A stretch of 64,000 nt of DNA, taken from positions 62,001-126,000 of the forward strand of contig JAQGBZ010000024.1 in NCBI GenBank assembly GCA_034687125.1, written 5' to 3'. The notes beneath the pieces are model-generated. The model was not told the origin of the DNA. It did no database searches and worked only from the letters and a program-made list of their open reading frames with translations. Numbering within the stretch: the first letter of the stretch is position 1; each line of letters starts with the position of its first letter. Below are positions 10,840 to 24,600 of this stretch, piece after piece. A program made the position numbers and the translations under genes. The DNA comes from Neelides folsomi (Eukaryota; Arthropoda; Collembola; Neelipleona; Neelidae).

Positions 10840-11933
10840 GGCCTGTATCAATATTCATAATTTTATTGAGAAAAAGGTTAAGCAAATGTGAAATTAAGAA
10901 CAGTGAATTTTTTATATTTTATATTGGTTCGTTCTTTCATTGACATTGAGTTAAAGATTTAAGTATTTAAATCCTTTATTTTTTGATTGATGAACAAATG
11001 TATAAAAAAATTTAAAAAAATGTTAAATAAACAAACATAATGAAAATATGTAAAGTTAGCATTATCGAATGTATAAAATTAATCTATTATACTATTTAAT
11101 ACTAACTAGTCAAATAGGTAATTAACCTGAGAATTTTAGTAAAAGCTAAGAACCGTCAGTTCTTTACCACATGCAAGATACCTATAAAAATGTTATGAAT
11201 AAAATATTATGTAGTATTTATAATTGCTCGTAAGTAATTTAATGTTGAAGCTATTCTGTTTAAAATCTACCAATTATTAAATCTATTAGGTAATAACAAT
11301 GGGTGTAAGTAGGTAATAAATGAATGTATGTAGAACCTTACATCTTACATCATTATGTACATCTTACCAACTTACCAACCTAACTAATACAAATACGGAA
11401 ATAAATACAATTGTCAAATAAGCCAAAATAAAATTATTACCAAAACATTGTTTGGAGAGAAGACAAGAGACATTTCTTCATACAAACAATTTCATTTCTA
11501 ATTTATTTAAACATTAATAGGTAATAAATAGGAATTGTTATTAGATAAGATAAGTATGTTACCTAATTCCTTTTCATTTAAAACCCATTTTCAACAATAT
11601 ATTTTTTATGATGAATAAATTAAAAAGGTTATTTTTGATTATAAGGTTTATTATCCTTTAAGTATTAATTGATTTGAGGAAAGCCATATAATACTATTAT
11701 GCTAGCGATGAGCATAAATAATCGACATAAATATATATGATTATTAATAATATTTAGTAATAATATATATATATATATATATTTATAAATTAATAGAATA
11801 AAGATTACATGTATGCCTGCTTATATAGACAATAAATAGATTTAAATTAACATACAATAAATTGTTCAAATAGAAAATATTAACTTGTTATTTTCGATGT
11901 TGATATTATTAGAGATGACCGCCTGTTAATCAT
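10840..11933. other. very AT-rich spacer with (TA)n microsatellite
   Basis: No gene seen. An (AT)n tract of about ten units lies near 11762-11782. A TTTATT at 11647-11652 (AATAAA on the - strand) about 280 bases past the OTUD3 stop is a possible poly(A) signal for that gene. Confidence 0.55.
11762..11782. repeat. (TA)n microsatellite
   Basis: Uninterrupted alternating TA run in an AT-rich spacer. Confidence 0.9.
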
Positions 11934-14134
11934 TTAAATGTCAACGCTGGCGAGATTCGAAACAACAACAATATTCTCTGAGGTCTCATTATCCTTTGAT
12001 CCTTTATTCTTTTTCCGCAAATTGGATTCGCGTTTTCGATCCTTCTTTTTTTGATCTTTCTTTTGACGATTTCCCATTTTCACCTGATCAAAAAGATTTA
12101 TAATTAGTTGTTTGTCATTTTCAAATTCAGTTATTCAATAATCAAAAGATTAAATAAGAATAACAAATCAAAATAATCATGTTATTACTATTTAAAATAA
12201 AATAAAGGGAATTTACTTTATTTCGATTTATTTGTTCTTGACTAGGGTTGGCTTTAATTTCTTCCATCGGATCATAATTTTCTGAAAATCAAAAGATCAA
12301 TCAAATACATAAATAGATTTGATGAATCATTTATAAGGTTTTAAACTATAATTATAAAATAATGATAACTTACCGTCATTTTGATCTTGCTGAGATTTTT
12401 CTTCTTCGTCGCTGCTACTTGAATTCTGTATGAGCCGCTCATCAGATTTTTGGAAATCCGATTCACATTTCATGCCAAACCAATTAGATTCATCAACATC
12501 ACTACTATTCGATTTCGGATCAAATGAAGTGTTAATTATCGCTGATACATCTAAAACGTGTTTGATAGTGGCAGCCAAATCGAAATTGTTTTCAATGAGA
12601 GCTTCTCGAACAAAATTTGTATCTTGGCACTCAGTCTTCTCAATGACTTCTTTTACAAATCGTTCAATGTCCGAAACATCATTGATCCAATAATCCTCTT
12701 CTTTGTCCCTGAGAAATGATCCATAGACATTAAAGCTACTTCCAGTTGGGGTCATCGTTGCTGATGGACTTCGATTTTGAGTTGAACTTTCGGACCTCCT
12801 TGGACTAGTCTTCCCTTTGTTACTTAAACTCGGAGACTTGCAAACTGGTGTAATCTTTAAAATAAACAAGATCAATATTAATGTCAATATCATAAGAGTA
12901 TAAATTATAAATTAAAATGTAAATATAAAATTGTGTAACAAATTAACAAATGGGTAAAATTTGTATATAACAAACTTAACTAAATAAAACACACTTACTG
13001 TTATTAGCTTGATATTGGTTGGTGTTTCGGAATCGTCTCCAAACTTCCGAACACTGTTGTAATGATCTTAAAAAAATTAAGAATAATGTTATTAAAACAA
13101 GCTAAAGTTAAATGTATTATTACTCATTCAATATTCAATCTTTGTTAAATTCTATGTACGGTTTACTATATATCAAGAATCTGACAATAAATGAGTTTAA
13201 TGACTATAAAAGTAATATTTATTTGAACTTGAAGTAGAGGATTTCATGAGAGTTGAAATTAAATAGAAATGTTATGACAGTTTAACATGAGTCGCAATAA
13301 AGGTAAATCAGAAATAGCGTGTTCTTACCCCCATTGTGATAAGCAATGTGAACTTCTCGATAATTGTTTAAATGATCGTCCTGATTAGGAGTTGGTTGAA
13401 TTCTCCAGGCAGGAGTATTAAGTTGATGAATTACAACTGTGACGTTATGCAATCGAGCAAAGGCTACAATTGCATCATTTCCAGCAAATGTCCCAGGTTG
13501 AGATAAAATTTGAACTGAAAAAGATTAAACTTCGTTTAACAGCTCACAATATAGAGCAAATTAAAAAGTTAATTGGAATTTTACTTCATTGTAGTTTATT
13601 TTGTAAATTAATTTTCAAACTAATTGCTATTTTTTTAAAAAATATTACCATATTTTTCAAAAGGAACTTCGTCTTCTACGAATGGTTCAAAATCAGGACG
13701 ATTATCTCTCATAAATTGAACAACAGAACGACGATGTTCAATATGATTTCGTGTATGGCCTTCTAATTGATCCCCCAACGCTCGGAAAAGGCAATTTCTA
13801 TTAAAAATTAAAATCATTATGTAAGTTTAATTGCCATCCAATTTACTATTAATCTATTAATATTTTAAAATTTAATGATCACTTACCCATCTCCGGGCAT
13901 TTCACGGATTGTAAGTCCAGTCGTTGAGAGTTGTTTCAGAATTGGATAAAGCGAATCGTCTGATTTTGGTTGTTTATTGCTCGAAATACTATGATGGATC
14001 TTTGATTGTAATGAATTATCCAATCCTCCTTTATTGGGTCCACCGGCCATATGATTATGACCGTGATTGTGATGATTCGAGTGGTGGTGGCCCGAGTCAT
14101 CATCGTCGTCAACTTCGATCTTCTTTCTCGCCAT
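11934..14134 (-). CDS. OTUD3: OTU domain deubiquitinase OTUD3
   Basis: Seven exons on the minus strand: 14134-13887, 13797-13649, 13514-13329, 13066-12999, 12854-12374, 12281-12217, 12083-11934; all GT-AG, all phases match, product 448 residues. OTUD3 is a cysteine protease that removes ubiquitin chains. The OTU domain (about residues 65-205) has the catalytic Asp82 and Cys85 in [13 protein letters not shown], followed by [36 protein letters not shown] and the catalytic His196 in DHYNSVR. A UBA-like segment follows at about 278-320 ([20 protein letters not shown]), then a Ser/Asp/Glu-rich stretch and a basic KKKDRKRE region. The C-terminal tail ends in [11 protein letters not shown], similar to the end of human OTUD3. 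The N-terminus is acidic and then histidine-rich (about 15-30), unlike the vertebrate protein. The start codon is the first ATG of the open frame. It is head-to-head with the sprint gene or its upstream exon. Confidence 0.97.
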
Positions 14135-15379
14135 CTTAAGTTAAATTCCTTATCAAAAAGAACCAAATATAATTAATTTTTTTAAAGAAAATCTTCAATT
14201 AATTTAATTATCCTTTTCATCATACATTTTATAACATTTGTAAATTTAAAGATATAGATCAAACGCTTATATAAGTTTAAAATTACAATTACATCAAAAA
14301 TATTATTTTGAGGAAATAATGCAATGTAAACGTTATTACAGTTTAGGCATAATAGAAACAGTTAAATAAACTGAACAAAGCCTAATTTCGCATTTGACGT
14401 CTATAAATTAAAAAATATGTGCATTTCATGTTAATTAAAATAATATTTAATATTGTACAATAAATATTTGTAATAAATAACAATAATTTTAAGAACGTAA
14501 ATACCTATTGCGTATTTTTTATGGTTTTCTCTCTTCAATATTTATCAGCAAAATGGAAGCTTTCAGATCAGAATTGAGGAGAATCCAACAATTACGTAAA
14601 CAATTAATTTGCACAGAATATTCAATACTTTCCAGTTAATTATCTCAATTAAACTAAACTAACAATTAAATCGAGTTGGACCAACTGATGAGGATTTAAA
14701 TATTGAAGAAGATGAAAGTTTCCCTTGATCCACTTTATCCTCAATGTCACATGTTTCTCCCACCAAGATTCAACTTCACATTCAACCAACCTATCCTTAT
14801 TTAGTATTATGGAACTGAAGAGAAAGCGGAGTTAAAACAATAGGGGTCTGATATTTAAACTTTTAGATAATTAAGGGTTTTAACGGTAGATTTAACAGAT
14901 TATTTATATTTTTACTACAATTAACTCAATTTTATATGATCTGGTACAAAATACTTTGCATTTATAAAGTTGTTCAACTCAAGTGTCAAAATCAAGTGCC
15001 ACGTGTTTTTATTGACAAAATTAATTCTGAAGTAAATGCATTATTTTTAATTTATGTGGAACAATTACGATTTTAATGGATTTAAGAATACCTCAACGTC
15101 TTCACACAAATTAAGATTGTGTAATAACAAGGAAAAGAGTGTGTAAGTTCGAATCGTATTCATAGGTTAGTTCGAATCGTATTCATAGGTTCAAATAATA
15201 TTTTTTGTTTCATTAATTTCGATTCGTTTCAATATGACCTTATAATGTAAATATTTTTAATATGACGAACGATGCCAATGTTGATCGTCTAATTTTTGTT
15301 AACACATACTTAACATTACATATATTATAAATATTTAACATTCATCATTCATATTTAATAGCTCATTTTTCATTATAGA
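14135..15379. promoter_or_regulatory. intergenic between OTUD3 and the putative first sprint exon
   Basis: About 1.2 kb of AT-rich DNA between a minus-strand gene start and a plus-strand exon, so it should hold the OTUD3 promoter and perhaps one for sprint. I cannot point to a specific core promoter motif. It contains a perfect 23-base tandem duplication at 15146-15191. Confidence 0.4.
15146..15191. repeat. perfect 2 x 23-base tandem duplication
   Basis: The 23-mer beginning AGTTCGAATCG and ending TCATAGGTT occurs twice with no gap (15146-15168 and 15169-15191) and no mismatch. It looks like a recent local duplication. Confidence 0.95.
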
Positions 15380-15487
15380 AAATATTTCCGAGACAAGACA
15401 ATTACCGTTAATGTGTTCAAAAGAAGAGGAAATTACTGTGCCACAAATTATTTAATCACACGAGATTGCTCTCAATATTCTTTTGCG

Positions 15488-15628
15488 ATGTCTACTTTTT
15501 CTACTTTTCTGCCACTGTTTATCTCGGAATCGGATCGGGCTCAAGATAAGAAAACACAGATGATACGAAAAGCTTATAGTTTGGATCATCTTTCCGAAAA
15601 ACCCAAGAAAGACGATGAGTATTCAAGG
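15488..15628 (+). CDS. spri: probable upstream coding exon of sprint/RIN
   Basis: A frame open from 15362 runs into a strong splice donor (TTCAAGG|GTAAGT, intron starts 15629) in phase 0. A possible acceptor (CATTATAG at 15371-15378) precedes it. From the in-frame ATG at 15488 it encodes 47 residues including MIRKAYSLDHLSEKPKKDDE, a charged, protein-like composition unlike chance frames nearby. The next plus-strand exon that starts in phase 0 is the sprint exon at 43480, which otherwise opens with Ala-Met and no upstream exon, so a join is plausible and would make an intron of 27,851 bases. I do not recognise the sequence itself. It could also belong to another plus-strand transcript. Upstream ATGs in the same exon are out of frame (15411). 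Confidence 0.5.
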
Positions 15629-18600
15629 GTAAGTAAAATAAATAAAACATTTTTATTTACAATATACACTAATAGCATTTTAACATTAGTATTATTCATT
15701 CTACGATTAGGTTTAAATACGTTAATTTTAAATTATGAGATATTGACCATAAACATGCATATTCGATTGAAACTTACACTATTACAGATATTATTAAATA
15801 TCTTAAGAAATCGATGCCTCGATTCAATCAGCAAAGTAACTTAGCATTGCCATTATTCTAGTTTTACATTCTTACATTATACTAGATTGTATAGACATGT
15901 TATAATATCGCGAAACGGCGATTATTTCGGAGATGACAGAATAAGGAAAAAAGTTAAGGCATTTCATAAATCAATCATAATTTACATAATTAAGCGTTAC
16001 TCATTTTAGTTTAATAATGGACGAGATATTTAAATTGCCAACAAGTAACACTTTTCCCGAAGGGTGTTGATATTCCCAGTTCTATTGGATCATTTAATCC
16101 ATAATGCTACCACCATTTCTCTCCCCCACTCTCATCATCATTTGGGTTTTGGTGAGATCTCTGCGGTCCCAACGTGGATTTCCTCCTCTTGTGCTTCATA
16201 GAGCTAAACTTCTTTTTTTATCTTTTTCGAGATCGATACATTTGCCATTATCACTATTTTTCCATTTACCTACACCGACGTTCAAATATGATCGGAGGCG
16301 AGCTAAATGCGGTAAAATGAGGAATAAACTGGCCAAAGTAACCACCCATATACTCCGAGGTTACGAAAAGTACGGCCCAACACGCGTGAATTTTTTTAAT
16401 ATTAATAAATAAAGCCTCTCCGATCTCTCAATCTTCGTCGAAGGGGAACGATTAGAGGTGGAAAATAGTTTTTTCAAAATTCATTTTCAACCAAGGTGGC
16501 CTGTTATTGAGAAATCATGTTGGTAATGTAAACCCATTTCTGCAACTATGTTGTTGGGCGTAAAGGGTGTAAATAGCTTTTATAAAGCTCTGTTTTTGTA
16601 CGAATTCCTCATAATGGAGAGAATTATTGAATTTTTTCCTTCTATTAATCGAACGCCGAATTGGTGATGGAGGGGAAAGGAATGATCAGAGGAATCCCGT
16701 TGTTCAAATGACGATTCTGTTTTCCACATTTCCGTTTCCTCCCCTTCATTTCTCACACGTTTTTTCATGAAGAGGGAAATACTAAAAGGGTTCTTTTCCT
16801 AATGTCTCTCTCTTCCTCCATTCTATCTGAACCTGAAGGGTAAATGATAGGGCAAAAAAAGAGATGCGGACATTGGGGCTCATCAGTTGAAAGAGAAAAA
16901 TCGGTTTATTTTAGCACACGCAATCTCATCGCCACCCAGAACCCTTTCCGAGCCCAATAATAATGAAAATCTTTTTTTTCTCCAACCTTTCTTTTTCTTA
17001 TATATAAGAAATACTCTTTTTAGATTGATTACAAGATTTATTTTCACAAGTGTTTTCAATTTGGATAATATTTTTCATTACGCGTTACATTCTTTGAATT
17101 TTTATTTTTTTCCCTTTTCAAACATTTCACAATCTTTTCTTTTCTTATGCTTTATTCTGATTCTGCCCTCATTTGACTTATAGGAAGAAATGTGATAAGC
17201 GAGAATAGGATTTTTTTGAAATCTATGCAAAATCCACCTCATAACACGATCCATGCGTGTGGTACGCAATGGAGATATGATTTATTCGGAAAGGGAAAGC
17301 CTTTTTCCATTCTGACTCTATAATACATTACATTTCCCCAAATATCACATGGCATTTCTCAAGCTCAAGACGAAGGCTGGGGATCGGGCAAAAGGATGAA
17401 TAGAAACCCGGGTTTTATTTCCAAGAACCAGCCCAAGTCTCAACTCAGCAGGAGGAAGAAACACTGAATCCGTTTCCTATATGCTAATATTCCGCTCCAA
17501 GCTAAATTTGACATTAGGTAGAGACCGAATTTGAGATTCAACCTTAAGGCAATTCATCCCCTTTTTTCTCATTGCATGCACAATAGCTTAAGGAAATTGC
17601 ATTTCTTGCATTGAAGGATATAAATTGAAAAAAACTTCTTCCCACCCCTACTTCATCTACGGGATTTTGGGATGAGTTTTTTCCTTAAGTTTGTTTTATT
17701 AAAGGATTTTTATCGCCAAAGTCTTTCCCAACTTCTTGCATTTGAATTTATGTAAAAGCTACAAGTGGAAGAATGCATTCACCGTTCCAATCTTACAATT
17801 GCTAGATTTGAATATTATCAACATAACTTTTTTTCATTTTCTTAATATTATTTTCATTGGCTTTAGAAAATGTTTATAATTTTATATTTAGAAATTTTGT
17901 ATACACACCCAGATAGTTTGGTTTAGTTATCAAATACAATATTGTTATACAAGTGATATATACATAGGGCTTTTCTAGGACCGACTATGTAAAATTTCGC
18001 AATTTTACTAAGGATAAGGATTTACTAAAAGAGAGAAGAAGATTCTTTTTTTATAATACGACAGATCAGAATATTGAACTCTTTGAATACGGTACAATAG
18101 ATTCAAAGGCCAAATTGAGGCAGAAAATACAAATTTTTCGATTTTCCCAGCAAGGAAGTGGATTTCTTTCGCGATCCAATCTTATGAAATTTGAGGAAGA
18201 ATGCCATGAACTTTCTTTCAAGGAAAGAGAGAATAAAAGGATGGGAATATTCAAGGAGATCAACGATAATGTGAATTCAAATGCGGCATTTGGCAGAGAG
18301 TGCATCCAGCTCCCTCCCCCATTGAAATGAGAATTGGCATGAAACAGGCGTCACTATTACGGTGAAAAGAAGAAATGATGGAAGATTGGCCTTAGAGGAC
18401 GGGGAAAATGAATAGAATGGAGAGAACAACGACAATTCCTCTTCCACTCTCATCTTCTTTCACACATTTTAACTCCCATTGTTCATTTGTTCTCCATTCC
18501 TTGGGTTCTTGGGTGACGATGATGGGCGGCCCTGGGTAGTCCCATTCCAATTCGGTTCCAAGGAATTGACAAACTGACTCCCTCAGAGAGCTGAAGTCTC

Positions 18601-21600
18601 CACCCTTCAGTTCGGGATGTGTCGTAGCATAATGTTTCTTATTTAACTACCCCAAAGAAAAATCAATGAGGAGGAACATTGAGATCTTTTAAATCTCGAC
18701 GTCTCTTTTCTCAATCTCAACTCCCCCAATAGAAGAAGAAGAGAATGAAGGAGCAGGGTGAGGGAGGAATGATATGATTACGAATCCTTTTACATCGTTT
18801 GTCTCTCCATCCTTCCTCTGACATTTCTCTAATCTCCTTCATTTCTGTGTTTGCTTTTCCTTTTCTCCATTTAATTTATGCTAATTCAAATTCACGCCTT
18901 TTCTGTTGATCATCTTCTGAATATGGTAATTCTCTAAATACCATTTTCTTATTTTCTCTATATGGATCAAAATGGAAAGCTTTATTAGCTTGAAAGAGAA
19001 GCTTTTTTGTAGAGAACTAAAGCTCCCAAATCTCCTACTTTCCTTATCATAAATAATGGTTTGAATTCTTTTATTTTCCAATGTTTTAATTGTGCTTCCT
19101 TTTATAACTACTTGTTTTCTTCGAATTTAAAACATTTAACGAGGGAAAATTGTTAAACTCATAAATATAAACTTATTTCAATGGATGTTGAGGGACATAA
19201 TATTGTTGTCTATTTACTACATATTCCATATGTATTTATATTAAAATTAAATTACACACACTCATTCACTCCACGAGTTAATGCCAGTTACCTTTCCCAC
19301 TGATACTAGTTTGAAAATGGCAAATTGTATTGGTATATGTTATTAATATCATTTAATGTATAATGACTGACACTGAGATCAAGTTGGTATTCAAGTTGCT
19401 TACAGTTAGAAAACACAATGCCATGAACCAGAAATAAATTACAAGAATACCGAATACCTCAAAGGTTGAGAATTTCTGGAATTTCTTTCAATAGCTAATA
19501 GGGATGGGAAGAGTCGAAATCACGAAGTCCGTATATGAATTCTGTATCTATTCATACAGTCAGATTCGCTCTTGACTTTTATTTTCTTTGCCTATACCGA
19601 GAGTTTGACCATAGAAAATATACATGGACAGGATATGGTGAAACATGGAGAGCCAATGCTGATGTTTTTTGTACGCCAAGTGACACTTTACAATTCATAC
19701 TGACCACTTTGAGGAGCGTAAAGTGCGGATGATTTTAGAGGGGGGATGAAACATGAATTGGGCAGTGGAGGAAAGTCGAGGATGTGAAGAGCATCCTCAA
19801 TGTGTAGATTGGCAGGGTGGGCATGCGACCCGTGGAAGATCCACTTGGATTGGATTCCCTTTTTATTGGGAAATATATTAGGAGTGACTCATTCCTCGTG
19901 TTGTCATAGTGCTCTTCTGGCACACACAACCACCCGAGCTCAGCTCGCCACTTAAACCACGGGCTAGCCTCAAGAAGGAACTCTATACGCGATTCCATTT
20001 CAAAAACGAGGGAACAGAATTCTTGAGCCCAGTGGTAGTGGTAAAGTTGTGAGTGGGGCAGGGAGAACGACTGCCGCGTGGATATTTTCACTTTCTACCA
20101 ATCTCAACCTCCACTACTTTTGTTTAGTCAATAATCACTCTTCCACTTGTCATCGTCTTCAACCCACGTTCATCTTACATTGTACTTGTGGTACATGAGA
20201 TCAGTTCTTCTTCATTACCGTTTGCATTCCTCCGTTTGGAATCTGGAGAACTGAACCCGGAACTCCACTTGACTTGACTAGACGTACATCTTCATTTAAC
20301 ACGCCTTGGAAGAAGGATCTTGGAACAAGAGCAGGTTCGCCCTCATAATTCCTTATCAGGGTGTAGTAAATAGATGAGCTAAAAGTTCACGACGTCTTGG
20401 CCTACTAATTAAAAAAAAGCTTGACAAATATTAGTCGAGCCCAATTGGCGTTGGTTGATAATAAAGTAGAATCGATCAATTCATTCGACCCCCTTGTAGA
20501 ACTAGCACTGAATTTAATGAAAAGATAATAATTGCCTTCCTCGTCCTTCCTATTATTTACATGTTCCTCCATTCATTGAGGGGGATGAGTTTGTTTGGAC
20601 TCAATTTTTCAATGATGTTGGATAAGTCGATTGGTTTTGATTAGATGGTTATCGATTCCACTTTGAGTCGTAAATCCTTTGGCTCGCTTCAACTAACAAG
20701 CGTATGATAAATATTTGAGTGTGAATGGCTGCTATGGGCCCATCTGCATTGGAAGTAATTTGCACAAAATACAAGTTTGTTATCTTTGCGTGTTATGAAG
20801 TTTGGTTATGATAAGTCATAATCGTATAACATTCAACGATCAATGATACAATCACGTTTACTTTTCAATCCGTATGCAAACATGTAACATTTTCGAGACG
20901 AGAGAATTTCATAATGAAAACAACTTTACTAATTATGATCATTAATAAACCTCTTTGCGTTAACGCGACGTAAACGTATCTTTTCAATCATTGATTTTTA
21001 TTAGATTGTAACGATTATTCCTAATTACTTGTATTTATTTGGGTTCTCTGTTTGATTTAGCATGAAGATACAAACTTGAATATCTGATTGGTTGCAATCG
21101 TAATTAATGTATTCGTCGTTTAATTATATACCATTTACTTTTAATGCCTCAAGAGATTCAAGAGACCCAAGACATAAGGCAAGACATGATATTATCATGC
21201 ACATTAAAACTTTAAATCCCAAGAACTTTCTTTCACAAATTAAGAAAAAAATGGCAGAAGTAGGAGAAGCAATATGTAATTTGTCAAAGAAGTTTCAAAA
21301 TTCGTATATTATTTTTTGTATTTTATTTGAGCAATCGGCTAAAGAATTAGTGATGCGAAATGATTATTTGATATCTGACAATATTAATGCGTCTTAATTT
21401 GCAATATGGTCTTTAAGCGTTTAGTCCATCCTATTGTAAAGATATTTACAATAAATGTGATAAATGAAGGATATACGATGATACCATAAACAGTTGAGAT
21501 GATATGTCTGTATTTTTATGTTCCGTTATATACCTATAGATAGGACAAATGCCGCAAACGAGAAAATTGCTGAAACCACAACAAAAATGGTACCAGTAGG

Positions 21601-24600
21601 ATGGATTTTTAAAAGGCGATTAAAGAGATTATAAAGACTTTCATATTTTTTATATCTTTTTCTGAGGTTTTAATTTTATCTGATTCCGTCTTTTCAATAA
21701 AAATGATCCTTTTCAAATGGTTAAAGTTTAGAGGGAAAAGAACCCTCCACAATTTCCTACTTGTGAATGCAAATGCAATCCATGCGGTTCTGGAGTATTT
21801 CCGCCATCCTCCCAGAAGAATGAGTCAGGGAGAGTCGGAATAGGAATAGAATAATAAGGGAGAGTGTTTTATTGGTATATCATGAGTTCCTTTTCTTTGA
21901 TGTGACACTGGATGATTATGAAGATAGTAGGAGCGGCGGCGGTCTTCATTTCTTGTGCGTAAATCTTTGTGTGTCATCCGTGACAGTCGAAAAGCAGGGA
22001 GGACAATGCAATAGCCAAATCCTACCCTTTGAGCTGAGGAATGAGGAGAGAGTCTTAATACAATATGAGGGATTCGTCGAAGGGTAAAAGGAGAACTCGG
22101 AGTCTCCATGCCATTTTTCACTATAAGGCTCAACTGAAATCACCGCATGAATGCTTTCAACTCTTCCATTTGCATTGCATTACCATTCATTCCCAACATC
22201 TTCCTATTAATACCCATGCTCGCCCATCTAATCACATTGGAAGGAAGGAGGGGAATGAAAGAAAGGAATCCAAGATAGGGAATCGGAGAGAAACAGAGGA
22301 AGTGAGAGATTTAGTGAATAAACTAATTTTTAGTATGCTGACAGAGTTTCCATTTTAGATGGGATAATTTTATTGTATTTTTCACTTCTGTCATATGTTT
22401 TCTTAATCGATGGGAATATGTGATCATTTGGACGAGTTTATAAAATTGAAGGAATTTCCCTTGTTACTTTCCCCATATCTCAATTTATTTTGTGAATTAA
22501 GGACAATATGGAAATGAGATTTAAATGTAAAGAGTAGAGTTATTTAGTTTGTAATATCATATAAAATTGATGGGAGCAGAAATAGGCCGAGTCCATTATT
22601 ATTACTCGAGTCTTAATGTGAAAAGTTGTCCTTTTAACTGCAATTGCCATATTAATGACAATGCAAAACGAGCAGGGGTCAAATAACCAATAGGAAATTT
22701 TTTATCTACATCAGCTAATGGGGGCAATGATGTGTGACTAGGAACTTTTGTACCTCAGCGAATACTGTGACTCATTTGAGTTCATCGGTTGACATGGAAT
22801 ACATTGGGAGGGATGTGTGTGTAGTTTTTCATATACACACAAGTATTGATCCCTTTCAAAATTACATACAAAATATGGTATGTAAAAGAGAATGAGGATA
22901 AGTGTGCGAGCGAGTTGAAGATATTAAGTTCTAATTGACATATTGAATGGTTGAATTTAATATGCACGTCCTCAATTATCAAATAGATGGTCGTATAAAT
23001 TGATTTGATGATCGAGAGACAGTCTGGCAATCAGTCAGGTATGGTACCCTGCACAACTCGAGCATCAAAACCAAGCGAACCCTGAGATGCAAAGTACCGT
23101 AAATAGTAAACATTACTCATTGTTTGAATTATTCTCCCTCTGCGGATTTGTTTCCTGACTATGATGTATGAGAATTGATAGGAGGAACAGATCGTTTATC
23201 TGATCGTTGATTTATTCATTTATTTCATTTGGGGATATTGATGAGTTCCTTTGTCATTTGTGCAAATTCTGACAATGTTCATCATCCGCTCTCCATACAA
23301 ATTTTTTGTTCCTCTCGAGTTAAAATGGAGTTGTTAAAATGCATACACACATTATCAACTTATCATACTTGTATACTGACGCTATGCATTCTAAAATATA
23401 AAAAAACTTGTAATTTATAAAGACGAAACATACAAGTACAATCAGAATTTATCCACGGAACAAATCCTATTATTTATATTGTCGTTCCATCCTGTCGAAA
23501 CTCCAATTCTTTTAATCGCAGCGCTGAGCAGCTGAGCTTTTTGAAAAAATAGAAGAATGAAATGTATTGAAACTTTGGAGTTTCACACCATACATAGTGA
23601 TCCATAGTCGATAAAAATGTGATTGAATATTGTATATGAGGAACTCCGGAGGAAGTGATAGCCCTGTTCCTTGGTATTATTGGAACTCGGAATAGAATGG
23701 CGTGAATGTCGTGCAGTGATCATTTATTTGATTTTACAATTAACTTGCTAGTGGGTGGCTCCTGTGGCTCCAGTTTACCTTCAAATTACACCATTAAAGG
23801 TGAATCACTAATTCAGTGTAAATAATCATTTATTCATTTACATCATTGCGGACAGCACGCATAAACTACAAGTATTATTTTATAAAAAATATTTATATGG
23901 AAGAATTTTTTTATTAAAGCAATTAGCATTGCGCAACACAATTAATCAAAAATTTTTACAAATAAATCAAAAGGTGATAGAAAATTATTATACCAACTGA
24001 ATGTTCATAATGAACCTATTTATTTGACATCCTTCTTTTCGTAGGTGTATTGTATACAATACATATTATGTACTGTAGGTATTTTTCGGGAAATCTTCTC
24101 ATGCAGCACTTTTGTATGTGCCGCTTTGATATGGCAATTGGAAAGAAAAGGGGATGAGAGTGAAAGAGCAATTAAGCTTCCTTCCAAATTAGTTTCGGGT
24201 TATTGTAACTCGCAGTTCTATTTTTGTTTTTTTATTCTCCCCCGTTAATTTTATATAGCCTCTGTGGCCAACAAAGGAAGTAAGAGAGAGAAGTAATTTG
24301 TGCGTAAGGGAGATATTCTATGAGGTTTATTCGCACCTTAAATGCTTAGTGATCTGTCTAGAGCCACGTCGCTATTAAAGATTATTTATAGTAGAAACTT
24401 ATCCATTGCACGAAAAGATCGTTGTTCCTTATTATGATTCCTTTTCAAATTCCTTTCTAGTGTACTACATACATGAATGTAAGCACTCGGTAATTGTATG
24501 CACATTTTCAAGCATGCTCTTACTTTCAAAGGTTGTTGTAATGCGGAATTCAAATAACTTTGTGCGATTGTTTTCATTTTGGTTTATGAGTTAAGTTTAA

